From Cloacibacterium normanense (lineage in GTDB: Bacteria; Bacteroidota; Bacteroidia; Flavobacteriales; Weeksellaceae), in contig NZ_CP034157.1 of NCBI RefSeq assembly GCF_003860565.1, positions 186,001-250,000 of the forward strand: a stretch of 64,000 nucleotides of DNA. Reading direction: 5' to 3'. Under the pieces are notes generated by a model. That model had not been told where the DNA came from. It saw nothing but the letters and a program-made list of their open reading frames with translations, and did not search any database. Below are positions 45,395 through 54,071 of this stretch, in pieces (positions within the stretch are counted from its first letter, which is position 1; each line of letters begins with the position of its first letter). The translations under genes were made by a program, and so were the position numbers.

Positions 45395-45402
45395 CAAAAT
45401 TA
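45395..45402 (-). promoter_or_regulatory. Candidate -7 element for the 23-codon ORF
   Basis: TAATTTTG on the minus strand. A possible -33 TTG is 25 bases further upstream (45428-45430), rather far. Confidence 0.5.
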
Positions 45403-45458
45403 GGCTAAGACTGCCATTTAGTTTTTACAAAATTTTATAGTAACGTTATAGAATTTTC

Positions 45459-45489
45459 ATAAAAAAACGCTCCAAAAAAATTGAAGCGT
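45459..45489 (-). terminator. Terminator after punA
   Basis: On the minus strand ACGCTTCAA pairs with TTGGAGCGT (one G-T pair), followed by seven T. Confidence 0.8.
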
Positions 45490-45524
45490 AATATTTTAAA
45501 AATTTACTGTGAATCAAAATTCAT

Positions 45525-46340
45525 TTATTGATAATTCTTCACCAAGCCTTTTACAATTTTAATCACATTTGGCATTGCTTTATTGGCGGCTTGTAAAACT
45601 TCTTCATGAGAAACGGTGAAAGCGATTTCTGGTCCGCCAACATCCGTAATGATAGAAATTCCGAAACAATCCATTCCCATGTGTTTTGCTACAATCACTT
45701 CTGGAACAGTGCTCATTCCTACTGCATCGCCACCAATTGCTCTTACCATTCCGTATTCTGCAGGCGTTTCGAAAGTTGGACCTTGAAGTGCAAGGTAACA
45801 ACCTTTGTGAACTTTAATTTCTAAATTTTTAGCCGTTTCTTCTGCTACTCCAATCATTTTTCGGTTGTAAGGTTCACTCATATCTACGAACCTTGGTCCT
45901 AATTCATCAATGTTTTTACCACGAAGCGGATGTTCTGGCATCATATTGATATGGTCTTCGATAATCATAATATCTGCAACTCTGAAATTAGGATTTACTC
46001 CTCCAGAAGCATTAGAAACGATTAAATTCTGAATTCCCAACAGTTTAAAAACTCTGAAAGGAAAAGTTACTGTTTCCATAGAATGACCTTCATAGTAATG
46101 AAATCTACCACTCATCATCAATACTTTTTTGCCTTCTAAAATCCCGTAAATGAGTTTTCCACCGTGTCCTACCACTGTAGTTTGCGGAAAATTAGGAATC
46201 TCATGATATTCTAAAGTGTGAATAGCCTCTACTTCTTCTTGTAATTTGCCTAAACCAGAACCCAAAACGATGGCGAAATCAGGAGTTTCTTGAATGATAT
46301 TTTGGATGAATTCGGCGGTTTGTTTAATTTTTTCTAACAT
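45525..46340 (-). CDS. punA: Purine-nucleoside phosphorylase, trimeric class
   Basis: A 271-residue enzyme that splits purine nucleosides with phosphate. Motifs: VLGSGLG (phosphate loop), GHGGKL, GRFHYYEGHS, and GPTFETPAEYGMVRAIGGDA with the substrate-binding Glu. At the position of the base-binding Asn of mammalian PNP (Asn243, in SLITN) this protein has Asp (SIITD), as in methylthioadenosine phosphorylases, which may widen use to 6-amino purines (inference). Its start overlaps the end of lpxK by 17 bases; a terminator follows at 45489-45459. Confidence 0.93.
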   Translation of the reverse strand: MLEKIKQTAEFIQNIIQETPDFAIVLGSGLGKLQEEVEAIHTLEYHEIPNFPQTTVVGHGGKLIYGILEGKKVLMMSGRFHYYEGHSMETVTFPFRVFKLLGIQNLIVSNASGGVNPNFRVADIMIIEDHINMMPEHPLRGKNIDELGPRFVDMSEPYNRKMIGVAEETAKNLEIKVHKGCYLALQGPTFETPAEYGMVRAIGGDAVGMSTVPEVIVAKHMGMDCFGISIITDVGGPEIAFTVSHEEVLQAANKAMPNVIKIVKGLVKNYQ

Positions 46341-47355
46341 AATCTTGAATGATTTGATTAAATTCTTCTGCGCGGTCTATTTCTACATTAATCGGCCAAT
46401 AATATAATTTTTCTCTTAAATAATCGAAGCCTTTTAAGCGAACATAATCTTTTTCTGTGGTTAAAATCAATTTATATTCTCCAAGTTTTTCGTATTCTTT
46501 TTTGATGAGAGAAATATCTTCTGTTGTGAAACTGTGATGGTCCTTGAATCGCAAGTGTTTTACATTTGAACTGTATCTTTTTACTTCTTCCACAAAGGTT
46601 TTTGGGTTGGCAATTCCTGTAATCAGGAGAATGTCATAATAACTCATGTTGTTATCTGGAAGTTTCAATTTTGGGTCAAAACAGAAAATTTCTTCATCAT
46701 AATTGATGGTTGAGAAGAACACTTTTTGGTAATATCTAGGTTTAATTCTAGAAATATAGAATTGTTTTTTTTCTTCGGTAATATTTTCTGGACACTTGGT
46801 TACTACAATGATGTCAGCACGTTTTGCTCCACGTCTTGATTCTCTAAGATTTCCAGCAGGTAAAACAAAATCTTTAAAATAAGGGTCATTATAATCGGTC
46901 AAAAGAATATTAAAACCGGGTTTTATTCTGCGGTGTTGGTAGCTGTCATCTAATAGAAGTACATCTAAATCCATGTCTTCGATGATTTTTTTTGCTCCAA
47001 AAACACGGTCTTCACAAACGCCGATGACAAATCTGTTTTTAAATCTTTCGAAGAGTTGCATGGCTTCATCACCCACCATTTTAAAATTACTGTCGTAATT
47101 TACAATACCATAACCTTTGGTTTTTCTTCCGTAACCACGAGAAAGAACGCCTGTTCTAAAATTTTTAGCAAGATAATCAGCCAAATACATTACCATAGGC
47201 GATTTTCCACTGCCACCTACAGATAAATTTCCTACGCCAATCATAGGAGTTTTAAATTTCGTAGAAGAAAAAATTCCCCAATCGTACATTCTGTTTCTGA
47301 GGGCAGTAACAAAATGATAAACCAAGGAAAAAGGGTAGAGATACCATCTTTTCAT
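46324..47355 (-). CDS. lpxK: Tetraacyldisaccharide 4'-kinase
   Basis: A 343-residue inner-membrane-associated kinase that adds the 4' phosphate to the lipid A precursor. The N-terminus has a hydrophobic segment and the P-loop GNLSVGGSGKSPMVMYLADY (about residue 43), with LLLDDSYQHRRI carrying the catalytic DDxxQH pattern. It belongs to a unit with punA, which overlaps its 3' end. A TAAATTTG element lies upstream at 47405-47412, divergent from yicC. Confidence 0.95.
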   Translation of the reverse strand: MKRWYLYPFSLVYHFVTALRNRMYDWGIFSSTKFKTPMIGVGNLSVGGSGKSPMVMYLADYLAKNFRTGVLSRGYGRKTKGYGIVNYDSNFKMVGDEAMQLFERFKNRFVIGVCEDRVFGAKKIIEDMDLDVLLLDDSYQHRRIKPGFNILLTDYNDPYFKDFVLPAGNLRESRRGAKRADIIVVTKCPENITEEKKQFYISRIKPRYYQKVFFSTINYDEEIFCFDPKLKLPDNNMSYYDILLITGIANPKTFVEEVKRYSSNVKHLRFKDHHSFTTEDISLIKKEYEKLGEYKLILTTEKDYVRLKGFDYLREKLYYWPINVEIDRAEEFNQIIQDYVRKN

Positions 47356-47404
47356 GCAATAAATTTTCTTTCTGACGACTGAAATTCGTCATTTAATAAA
47401 GGGG

Positions 47405-47412
47405 CAAATTTA
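47405..47412 (-). promoter_or_regulatory. Candidate -7 element for lpxK
   Basis: TAAATTTG on the minus strand, 49 bases before the lpxK ATG; a small hairpin (GACGA/TCGTC) lies in the leader. Confidence 0.5.
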
Positions 47413-47518
47413 CAAAATTTTTAAGGATTTTTTTGGGACTATTTCATCTACTTATTAACAATAAGAAGTCTTAGCGGTTTTAAGTTTTAAGAAAAAATTA
47501 ACTTTCAGCATCTTTTCT

Positions 47519-47526
47519 TATCTTTG
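47519..47526 (+). promoter_or_regulatory. Candidate -7 element for yicC
   Basis: TATCTTTG, 18 bases before ATG 47545. It overlaps the longer reading frame, supporting the shorter start. Confidence 0.55.
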
Positions 47527-47544
47527 TGCTTACATATACACATT

Positions 47545-48402
47545 ATGATTTTATCAATGACAGGCTTCGGAAGAGCCGAAGGTATTTTTGAAGGAAAAAA
47601 AATTAGCATCGAACTCAAATCGCTTAACAGTAAATCATTTGACTTGAATCTAAGAATTCCGCTTCGCTATAAAGAGAAAGAATTCGAAGTAAGAAAATTG
47701 TTAAATGACACCATTCTCAGAGGAAAAGTAGACTGCTATATCAATTGCGAAACCATCGATGACTGCAATGATGTAAAAATCAATCAAGATATTGTAAAAG
47801 CATATATGAATCAGCTTCGTGAGATTTCTCCCAATGCAGAAGAGTTTGAATATCTGAAAATGGCCATCAGAATGCCTGAAGCAATTAACGGAAAGCCTGC
47901 AGAATTAAATGAAGAAGAGTGGAAATCTTTGGAAAATTTGGTTAAAGAAGCTTTAGCAAAATTTGTAGATTTCAGAAAGACAGAAGGCGCAATTTTACAC
48001 GAAGAACTGGCAAAAAATCTTAAAAATATTGAAGAAAATCTTCTCAAAGTCATTCCTTACGAAGACGACAGAATGGTAGCGGTAAAAGAACGTTATCAGA
48101 ATACTTTGAAAGAATTTGAGAATGTAGACGAAACCAGATTCTATCAAGAACTGGCTTATTATACCGAAAAATTAGACATTTCCGAAGAAAAAGTACGTTT
48201 AACACAGCACTTGAAATATTACTTAGAAGTGATGCAAAACGAAACTTTCAACGGGAAAAAATTAGGATTTATCTCTCAAGAAATCGGCAGAGAGATCAAT
48301 ACATTAGGTTCTAAAGCCAATCACCACGAAATCCAAAAACTGGTAGTGATGATGAAAGACGATTTAGAAAAAATTAAAGAACAAACGTTAAACGTATTGT
48401 AA
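47545..48402 (+). CDS. yicC: YicC family endoribonuclease
   Basis: A 285-residue protein starting ILSMTGFGRAEGIFEGKKIS, the family signature, and ending with IGREINTLGSKANHHEIQKL. YicC proteins are endoribonucleases/adaptors that affect small RNAs in E. coli and B. subtilis. The frame is open to a TTG at 47524, but that lies in the promoter; ATG 47545 gives the standard N-terminus. As in many bacteria it is followed by gmk, here with an inverted word-repeat pair in the gap. Confidence 0.93.
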   Translation: MILSMTGFGRAEGIFEGKKISIELKSLNSKSFDLNLRIPLRYKEKEFEVRKLLNDTILRGKVDCYINCETIDDCNDVKINQDIVKAYMNQLREISPNAEEFEYLKMAIRMPEAINGKPAELNEEEWKSLENLVKEALAKFVDFRKTEGAILHEELAKNLKNIEENLLKVIPYEDDRMVAVKERYQNTLKEFENVDETRFYQELAYYTEKLDISEEKVRLTQHLKYYLEVMQNETFNGKKLGFISQEIGREINTLGSKANHHEIQKLVVMMKDDLEKIKEQTLNVL

Positions 48403-48482
48403 TGATGAGTTATAAGTCTTGAGTTATAAGTTGTTTTTGTAGTCTTTAAATAACTCATCATTCATAATTCATCACTCATAAC
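48402..48482. repeat. Inverted pair of short-word arms between yicC and gmk
   Basis: Left arm 48402-48430 (atgatgagttataag, cttgagttataag) and right arm 48451-48482 (aactcatcattcat, aattcatcactcataac) are inverse words: ATGATGAGTT against AACTCATCAT. The left arm starts at the yicC stop codon. Spacer about 20 bases. Confidence 0.65.
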
Positions 48483-48490
48483 TATTAAAA

Positions 48491-49054
48491 ATGAACAAAG
48501 TAATTATATTTTCAGCACCTTCAGGAAGTGGAAAAACCACTTTGGTAAAATATTGTTTAGGTGTTTTTTCTGAACTTCAATTTTCCATTTCTGCTACAAC
48601 CAGAGCATTGAGAGGTGAGGAAATTCATGGGAAAGACTATTTTTTTCTTTCGGTAGAAGAATTTAAAAAACTGATTGCAGAAAATGCTTTTGTAGAATAC
48701 GAAGAAGTTTATCAAGATAAATTCTACGGAACCTTAAAATCTGAAGTGGAAAGAATTTGGCAAGAAGGAAAAGTAGTCATCTTCGATGTAGATGTAAAAG
48801 GTGGCGTAAATCTGAAGAAGATTTTCGGAGAAAATGCCCTTTCTATTTTTATTGCACCACCTTCTATAGACGAATTGGAACGAAGATTGATATCTAGAGC
48901 TACAGATGATTTAGAAACCATCAAAACCAGAGTGGCAAAAGCCAAAGAAGAAATGACTTATGCTGAAGAATTTGACCAAATTATCATTAATGATGATTTA
49001 GAAACCGCTCAGAAAGAAATTGAGCGAATTGTAAGAAATTTTATTGAAGAATAA
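48491..49054 (+). CDS. gmk: Guanylate kinase
   Basis: A 187-residue enzyme that phosphorylates GMP to GDP. The P-loop is [13 protein letters not shown] (residues 7-19), followed by [20 protein letters not shown] for GMP binding. Length is normal. It ends 25 bases before the chosen nadA start; a co-transcribed yicC-gmk-nadA unit is likely. Confidence 0.97.
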   Translation: MNKVIIFSAPSGSGKTTLVKYCLGVFSELQFSISATTRALRGEEIHGKDYFFLSVEEFKKLIAENAFVEYEEVYQDKFYGTLKSEVERIWQEGKVVIFDVDVKGGVNLKKIFGENALSIFIAPPSIDELERRLISRATDDLETIKTRVAKAKEEMTYAEEFDQIIINDDLETAQKEIERIVRNFIEE

Positions 49055-49079
49055 AACCAACACCAAATACGATTACCAA

Positions 49080-50096
49080 ATGGAACAAGCATTAGATATA
49101 GCAAAAAATAACCTTCCTGTAAAAGGATTTTTGGATTTGAAAGATATTCAAATTCCGCAAGGTCAAGATTTAATTGATGCGATTTTAAAGCTCAAAAAAG
49201 AAAAAAATGCCGTGATTTTGGCACATTATTATCAGCCAGGAGAAATTCAAGATATTGCAGATTACTTAGGAGATTCCTTACAATTAGCAAGAGCTGCAAA
49301 AGATACAGATGCAGATATGATTGCTTTTTGTGGGGTACATTTTATGGCTGAAGCTGCAAAAATCCTTAATCCTACAAAAAAAGTAGTTCTTCCAGATACT
49401 TTGGCTGGTTGTTCACTTGCAGATGGTTGCAGTGGAGAAGGTCTTAGAAAAATGCGTGAACAGCATCCTGGAGCTTTGGTGGCAACTTATATTAATTGTA
49501 ATGCAGAAACCAAGGCAGAATCTGATATTATTGTTACCAGTTCTAATGCGGAAACCATTATCAATGCATTGCCAAAAGATCAACCGATTATTTTCGCACC
49601 AGATAAAAATTTGGGAAGATATTTGATGAAAAAAACGGGAAGAGACATGATTTTGTGGGACGGAAGTTGCATTGTTCACGAAGCATTTTCTATGGAAAGA
49701 ATTGCAAAACAATTGGCAGAAAATCCTGATGCCAAATTAATTGCACACCCAGAATCTGAAACTCCAGTACTAGAATTGGCGCATTTTATTGGTTCTACTT
49801 CAGCTTTGCTGAATTATGTGGAAAAAGATGATTGTCAGAAGTTTATCATCGCTACAGAAGAAGGAATTCTTCACGAAATGAAAAAGCGTGCTCCTCATAA
49901 AGAATTGATTCCGGCTTTGGTTTTTGACGAAAGTTGCAACTGTTCAGAATGTTTCTTCATGAAGAGAAATACACTAGAAAAGTTGTATTTGTGCATGAAA
50001 TACGAATTGCCAGAGATTACTATGGACGAAGAACTTCGTTTAAAAGCTTTAAAACCAATCGAAGCGATGCTGGAGTTGAGTAAAACTATTAAGTAA
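49080..50096 (+). CDS. nadA: Quinolinate synthase A
   Basis: A 338-residue 4Fe-4S enzyme of NAD synthesis that condenses iminoaspartate with dihydroxyacetone phosphate. The [20 protein letters not shown] motif and the three cluster cysteines ([12 protein letters not shown], then [11 protein letters not shown], then SCNCSECFF region) are present. An in-frame TTG at 49044, inside gmk, gives 12 more residues, but they are unconserved, so ATG 49080 is preferred. No nadB or nadC is nearby. A terminator follows at 50112. Confidence 0.95.
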   Translation: MEQALDIAKNNLPVKGFLDLKDIQIPQGQDLIDAILKLKKEKNAVILAHYYQPGEIQDIADYLGDSLQLARAAKDTDADMIAFCGVHFMAEAAKILNPTKKVVLPDTLAGCSLADGCSGEGLRKMREQHPGALVATYINCNAETKAESDIIVTSSNAETIINALPKDQPIIFAPDKNLGRYLMKKTGRDMILWDGSCIVHEAFSMERIAKQLAENPDAKLIAHPESETPVLELAHFIGSTSALLNYVEKDDCQKFIIATEEGILHEMKKRAPHKELIPALVFDESCNCSECFFMKRNTLEKLYLCMKYELPEITMDEELRLKALKPIEAMLELSKTIK

Positions 50097-50111
50097 TTTA
50101 AAAAATAATAG

Positions 50112-50142
50112 AGCGTTCGGAGATTTTCTGAACGCTTTTTTT
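50112..50142 (+). terminator. Terminator after nadA
   Basis: Arms AGCGTTC and GAACGCT with extra inner pairs, followed by seven T. Confidence 0.9.
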
Positions 50143-50225
50143 ATATCTAATTACATTTTTTCAATTGTTTGCAATTAATTAACACGATTTTTCGCAAAAA
50201 AGTTTTCGTTTTTAAAATAAATTTA

Positions 50226-50233
50226 TACATTTG
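50226..50233 (+). promoter_or_regulatory. Promoter element of the thr operon
   Basis: TACATTTG, 11 bases before the leader peptide ATG and 217 bases before the thrA ATG. Confidence 0.6.
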
Positions 50234-50244
50234 TCTTGCAAAAG

Positions 50245-50355
50245 ATGGAATACTCTCAAAACATACCTGTTTTTTTAACTTCTGAAATCAATTTTTCAGG
50301 AGCATTTTCTTGCATTATTTCTACAATTACTACAACTACAATTATTACCCCGTAA
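50245..50355 (+). CDS. thrL: Threonine operon leader peptide
   Basis: A 36-residue peptide starting MEYSQNIPVFLTSE and ending IISTITTTTIITP. The last 13 residues include six Thr and five Ile, much like the ThrL leader of E. coli. It begins a few bases after the predicted transcript start and ends about 95 bases before thrA. Hairpins that partly exclude each other follow. The natural reading is attenuation by ribosome stalling when charged tRNA-Thr or tRNA-Ile is scarce (inference from composition and position). Confidence 0.75.
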   Translation: MEYSQNIPVFLTSEINFSGAFSCIISTITTTTIITP

Positions 50356-50411
50356 TTGGGGTTCATTACTACATATCAACATTCGCAATGTTGCTCTTGG
50401 ATGAAGAGCAA
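50347..50411 (+). promoter_or_regulatory. thr leader hairpins (candidate attenuator)
   Basis: Three hairpins: ACCCC/GGGGT (50347-50362, over the leader stop), CAACATT/AATGTTG (50377-50393), and TTGCTCTT/AAGAGCAA (50391-50411). The last two share 3 bases. The last is not followed by a clear T-run, so the output may be translation of thrA or factor-dependent termination. Confidence 0.55.
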
Positions 50412-50450
50412 GAACAATCAGTTATTTAAATTTCCTTAAAAAAATACATT

Positions 50451-52892
50451 ATGAAAGTCCTAAAATTTGGAGGAACTTCGGTGGCAAACGCCCAAAACAT
50501 ACTTTTAGTAGAAAAAATAGTTAAAAAAGAATCGTTAGAAAATAGAGTAGTAGTGGTAGTTTCCGCTTTGTCTGGCGTTACCGATGGTTTAATTTCTGCC
50601 GCAGAATTGGCTTCTACTAAAAATGAAAAGTACACCGAAACCATTAAATCTCTAGAAGAAAAGCATTTAGAATTTGTTAAAAATCTACTGCCAATTACAG
50701 AACAAAGTTCTTGGTTGAGCTTCGTGAAAAAGAATTTCAATGATATCGAAGATATTTGCAACGGAATTTACGTTTTAGGTGAATTTACGCCAAGAATTAA
50801 AGATAAAATTACAGCTTACGGAGAATTTTTGTCTTCAAATATTATCGCTGCGAAGTTGAAATCAGATGGTTTAGATTGCGTTTGGTTAGATTCTAGAAAT
50901 TACATCAAAACCAACAGCAATTTTACAGATGCAAAGGTAGATTTCGAAAAAACAAATGCTAATTTTCAAAATTATTTTAAGGAAAACAAACAACAAGTTA
51001 CGCTTGCTCCGGGCTTCATCGCTTCGGATGTTGATGGTAATATTACCACTTTAGGACGTGGTGGTTCAGATTATACGGCTTCTATTATTGCAGCTGCTGT
51101 AAATGCTAAAGAATTACAAATCTGGACTGACGTTTCCGGAATGATGACGGCAGATCCTAGATTGGTTTCTAATGCCAAAATTATTCACAAAATTTCTTAC
51201 CAAGAAGCGATGGAATTGTCGCATTTTGGCGCGAAAGTGATTTATCCGCCTACAATTCAGCCTATTATGGATAAAAATATTGATTTGTGGATTAAAAATA
51301 CTTTTGCAGCCGATGATTTTGGAACGCTAATTTCTCATACAAAAACTGAAAATGACAACAACGTAGCAGTTGGAATTTCAAATCTAAGCAAAGTAGCACT
51401 TCTTACTTTAGAAGGCAGCGGAATGATTGGTATTCCAGGTGTTTCTGCGAAATTATTTCAATGTTTGAGCCAAGAAAAAATCAATGTTATTTTAATTACT
51501 CAGAGTTCTTCAGAGCATTCTATTACCGTTGCAATCAACGAAAGTGATGTGGAAAAAGCTCAAAAAGCTTTGAATTACGCTTTCGAAGATGATTTAAAAT
51601 TACACAAAATTGATCCTGTAAAAGTGGAAAAATCTTTGGCAATCATCGCTTTGGTTGGAGAAAATATGAAGAGCAGAAGCGGTGTAAGTGCGAAACTTTT
51701 TGGCGGTTTAGGAAATAACGGTGTGAATGTGAGAGCTATTGCGCAAGGTTCTTCGGAGAAGAATATAAGTGTGGTAATTTCTGATAAAGATGTAAAAAAA
51801 GCGGTAAATGTTCTTCACGAAGAGTTTTTTGAATCAGAAATTAAGCAAGTTCACCTTTATATTTGTGGTGTCGGAAATGTAGGTTCTAAACTGATACAAC
51901 AAATTTATTCTCAAAACAAATATTTGAACGAAAATCTTTTAATGAATCTTAGAGTTGCTGGTTTAACGAATAGTACCAAAATGGTTTTCAATGATCAAGG
52001 CATTCAAGAAGAGGATTTTAAAGACGCTTTACACAATGGCGAACCTTCTACTCCGCATAAATTTGCAGAAGAAATTATCAATAGAAATTTAAGAAATTCA
52101 GTATTTGTAGATGTTACGGCTAATGCAAAAGTGGTGGATATTTATGAAGATTTATTGAAAAAAAGCGTAAGTGTAGTTGCTTGTAATAAAATTGCTGCTT
52201 CTTCAAACTACGAAAATTATAAAAATTTAAAAAATTCTGCAAAAAATCATAACTGTAATTTCTTCTTCGAAACCAATGTAGGTGCAGGTTTGCCAATTAT
52301 CGGAACGATTAATGATTTGATGAGAAGTGGTGATAAAATTACATCAATTCAAGCGGTTTTAAGTGGAACTTTGAACTTTGTTTTCAATAATTATGACGGA
52401 AGCAGAACATTCTCGGAAGTGGTGAGACAAGCTCAAAAAGAAGGTTTTACAGAACCAGATCCAAGATTAGATTTAGCAGGAACAGACGTTGCGCGTAAAA
52501 TTTTGATTTTAGCACGTGAAGCTGGCTATCAGTTACAATTTGATGAAATAGAAAACGAAGCGTTCTTGCCAGCGAAATGTATGGAAGGAAGCGTGGAAGA
52601 TTTCTATCAATCGATGACGGAATACGAAGAGCATTTCAAAAAATTATTAGAAGAAGCAAAAGCAGAAGGTAAAATCTTGAAATACGTTGCTGATTTCAAA
52701 GATGGAAAAGCTAAAGTGGGCTTGCAAAAAATATCTCCTGAAAGCGATTTGTATCACTTGTACGGAAAAGATAATATTGTGATATTCAAAACATTAAGAT
52801 ATTCTGAGCAACCATTAGTGGTAAAAGGAGCAGGAGCAGGAGCAGAAGTTACTGCAAGTGGAGTTTTTGCAGATATTGTGCGTTCGGTATAA
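50451..52892 (+). CDS. thrA: Bifunctional aspartokinase / homoserine dehydrogenase
   Basis: An 813-residue fusion. The aspartokinase part (about residues 1-290) starts MKVLKFGGTSVANA and includes LGRGGSDYTASIIAAA; two ACT domains (about 310-450) hold the allosteric site, with GMIGIPGVSAKLF and RSGVSAKLFGGLG; the homoserine dehydrogenase part (about 465-813) has the NAD(P)-binding CGVGNVGSKLIQQI and the catalytic GTLNFVFNNY region. It catalyses the first and third steps from aspartate to threonine. Expression is probably controlled by the Thr/Ile leader upstream. Confidence 0.97.
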   Translation: MKVLKFGGTSVANAQNILLVEKIVKKESLENRVVVVVSALSGVTDGLISAAELASTKNEKYTETIKSLEEKHLEFVKNLLPITEQSSWLSFVKKNFNDIEDICNGIYVLGEFTPRIKDKITAYGEFLSSNIIAAKLKSDGLDCVWLDSRNYIKTNSNFTDAKVDFEKTNANFQNYFKENKQQVTLAPGFIASDVDGNITTLGRGGSDYTASIIAAAVNAKELQIWTDVSGMMTADPRLVSNAKIIHKISYQEAMELSHFGAKVIYPPTIQPIMDKNIDLWIKNTFAADDFGTLISHTKTENDNNVAVGISNLSKVALLTLEGSGMIGIPGVSAKLFQCLSQEKINVILITQSSSEHSITVAINESDVEKAQKALNYAFEDDLKLHKIDPVKVEKSLAIIALVGENMKSRSGVSAKLFGGLGNNGVNVRAIAQGSSEKNISVVISDKDVKKAVNVLHEEFFESEIKQVHLYICGVGNVGSKLIQQIYSQNKYLNENLLMNLRVAGLTNSTKMVFNDQGIQEEDFKDALHNGEPSTPHKFAEEIINRNLRNSVFVDVTANAKVVDIYEDLLKKSVSVVACNKIAASSNYENYKNLKNSAKNHNCNFFFETNVGAGLPIIGTINDLMRSGDKITSIQAVLSGTLNFVFNNYDGSRTFSEVVRQAQKEGFTEPDPRLDLAGTDVARKILILAREAGYQLQFDEIENEAFLPAKCMEGSVEDFYQSMTEYEEHFKKLLEEAKAEGKILKYVADFKDGKAKVGLQKISPESDLYHLYGKDNIVIFKTLRYSEQPLVVKGAGAGAEVTASGVFADIVRSV

Positions 52893-52901
52893 ATTTTATT
52901 C

Positions 52902-53029
52902 AACCGCAAAAGAAACAAAAGATTTGTAATATTTTTAAGTTGTTCAAAAGAAAAAAAAGGATTTTACTTTTCTTTTTTGTGCTTTTGTAAATCTTCTTTC
53001 CAATCATTTCTTTTGTGTCTTTTGCGGTT
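52902..53029. repeat. Long imperfect inverted repeat between thrA and thrB
   Basis: Outer arms 52902-52922 and 53009-53029 start AACCGCAAAAGA and end its inverse TCTTTTGCGGTT; about 20 of 21 positions pair. Inner A/G-rich and T/C-rich stretches extend the pairing. A related word (agcgcgatttgcg) follows at 53060. Confidence 0.75.
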
Positions 53030-53085
53030 AAAATAAATTATTTTCAAAAAATAAAAAATCTTAGCGCGATTTGCGTTTAAAAGAA

Positions 53086-54006
53086 ATGAAAAATATAAAA
53101 TTACAAGTTCCGGGAACGGTTGCCAATTTGGTTTGCGGGTTTGATATTCTCGGAATGGCGCTCAATGAACCGTTTGATGAAATGGAATTCAAATTGTTGG
53201 ACGAAAGAAAAATCATCATTCGCCACGAAGATGAGTTCCATTTGCCAACCGAACCAGAGAAGAATGTAGCAGGAGTTGTTTTACAGAAAATTTTAGAAAA
53301 ATTAGAAAATCAAAATATCGGTTTTGAGGTTACCATCAACAAGAAAATAAAACCTGGAAGTGGTTTAGGTTCTAGCGCTGCAAGTGCGGCAGGAGCTGCT
53401 TTCGGAGCAAATGAATTGTTGGGAAATATTTTTTCTAAAGAAGAGTTGGTGTATTTTGCGATGTTTGGCGAAGAATTGGCGTCTGGTTCTAGACACGCAG
53501 ACAACATTGCACCGTGTCTTTTCGGTGGAATTACCTTGGTAAAATCTTCTGAACCAATGGATATTATTCCGCTTTCTTCACCAGATTTGTACGTTTCGGC
53601 GGTGCATCCTCAAGTTGAGGTGAAAACTTCTGATGCGAGACAAATTCTCAAAAAAAATATCCAAATGAAAGATGCGGTAAAACAATGGGGAAATGTTGCC
53701 GGTTTGGTAGCGGGAATTTTAAAAAACGACAATAAATTGATTTCCAGAAGCTTAGAAGATGTTTTGGTGGAGCCAGTTCGCAGTATTTTGATTCCAAAGT
53801 TTGATGAGGTAAAAAAGCAGAGTTTAGTTTTAGGAGCTTTGGGCGGTGGAATTTCGGGTTCTGGACCTTCGATTTTTATGTTGAGCGAAACCAAAGAAAT
53901 TGCTGAAAAAGTGGCGGAAATTATGCAGAAAATATACAACGAAATCGGTATTGAAAACTATGTTTACGTTTCTAAAATTAATGACCAAGGAATAAGAATA
54001 GTCTAA
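53086..54006 (+). CDS. thrB: Homoserine kinase
   Basis: A 306-residue GHMP kinase that phosphorylates homoserine. The N-terminus is IKLQVPGTVANLVCGFDILG, and the ATP loop is PGSGLGSSAASAAGAAFGAN (about residue 91). LGGGISGSGPSIFML is the third GHMP motif. The frame extends five codons upstream to a TTG in the repeat; ATG 53086 is preferred. It belongs to the thrABC operon despite the 190-base hairpin gap after thrA. Confidence 0.96.
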   Translation: MKNIKLQVPGTVANLVCGFDILGMALNEPFDEMEFKLLDERKIIIRHEDEFHLPTEPEKNVAGVVLQKILEKLENQNIGFEVTINKKIKPGSGLGSSAASAAGAAFGANELLGNIFSKEELVYFAMFGEELASGSRHADNIAPCLFGGITLVKSSEPMDIIPLSSPDLYVSAVHPQVEVKTSDARQILKKNIQMKDAVKQWGNVAGLVAGILKNDNKLISRSLEDVLVEPVRSILIPKFDEVKKQSLVLGALGGGISGSGPSIFMLSETKEIAEKVAEIMQKIYNEIGIENYVYVSKINDQGIRIV

Positions 54007-54031
54007 AGACTGAAGTCCGAAGTCCGAAGAA
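54007..54031. repeat. Short-word repeat (gaagtccgaagtccgaag)
   Basis: Two and a half copies of gaagtcc directly after the thrB stop codon; the inverse word acttcggactt occurs at 2082-2092. Confidence 0.6.
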
Positions 54032-54071
54032 ATTTTGGCTTAATTGATTGAAATAAAAATCTAATTTGTAA

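Noticed and set aside
46324-46340. Frameshift between lpxK and punA
   Set aside because: Both proteins are full length with intact motifs; the 17-base overlap is a normal operon overlap.
50388-50429. A second 13-codon ORF (MLLLDEEQ...) in the thr leader
   Set aside because: It lies inside the hairpins and shows no amino-acid bias related to threonine; it was kept only as a remark, not as a gene.
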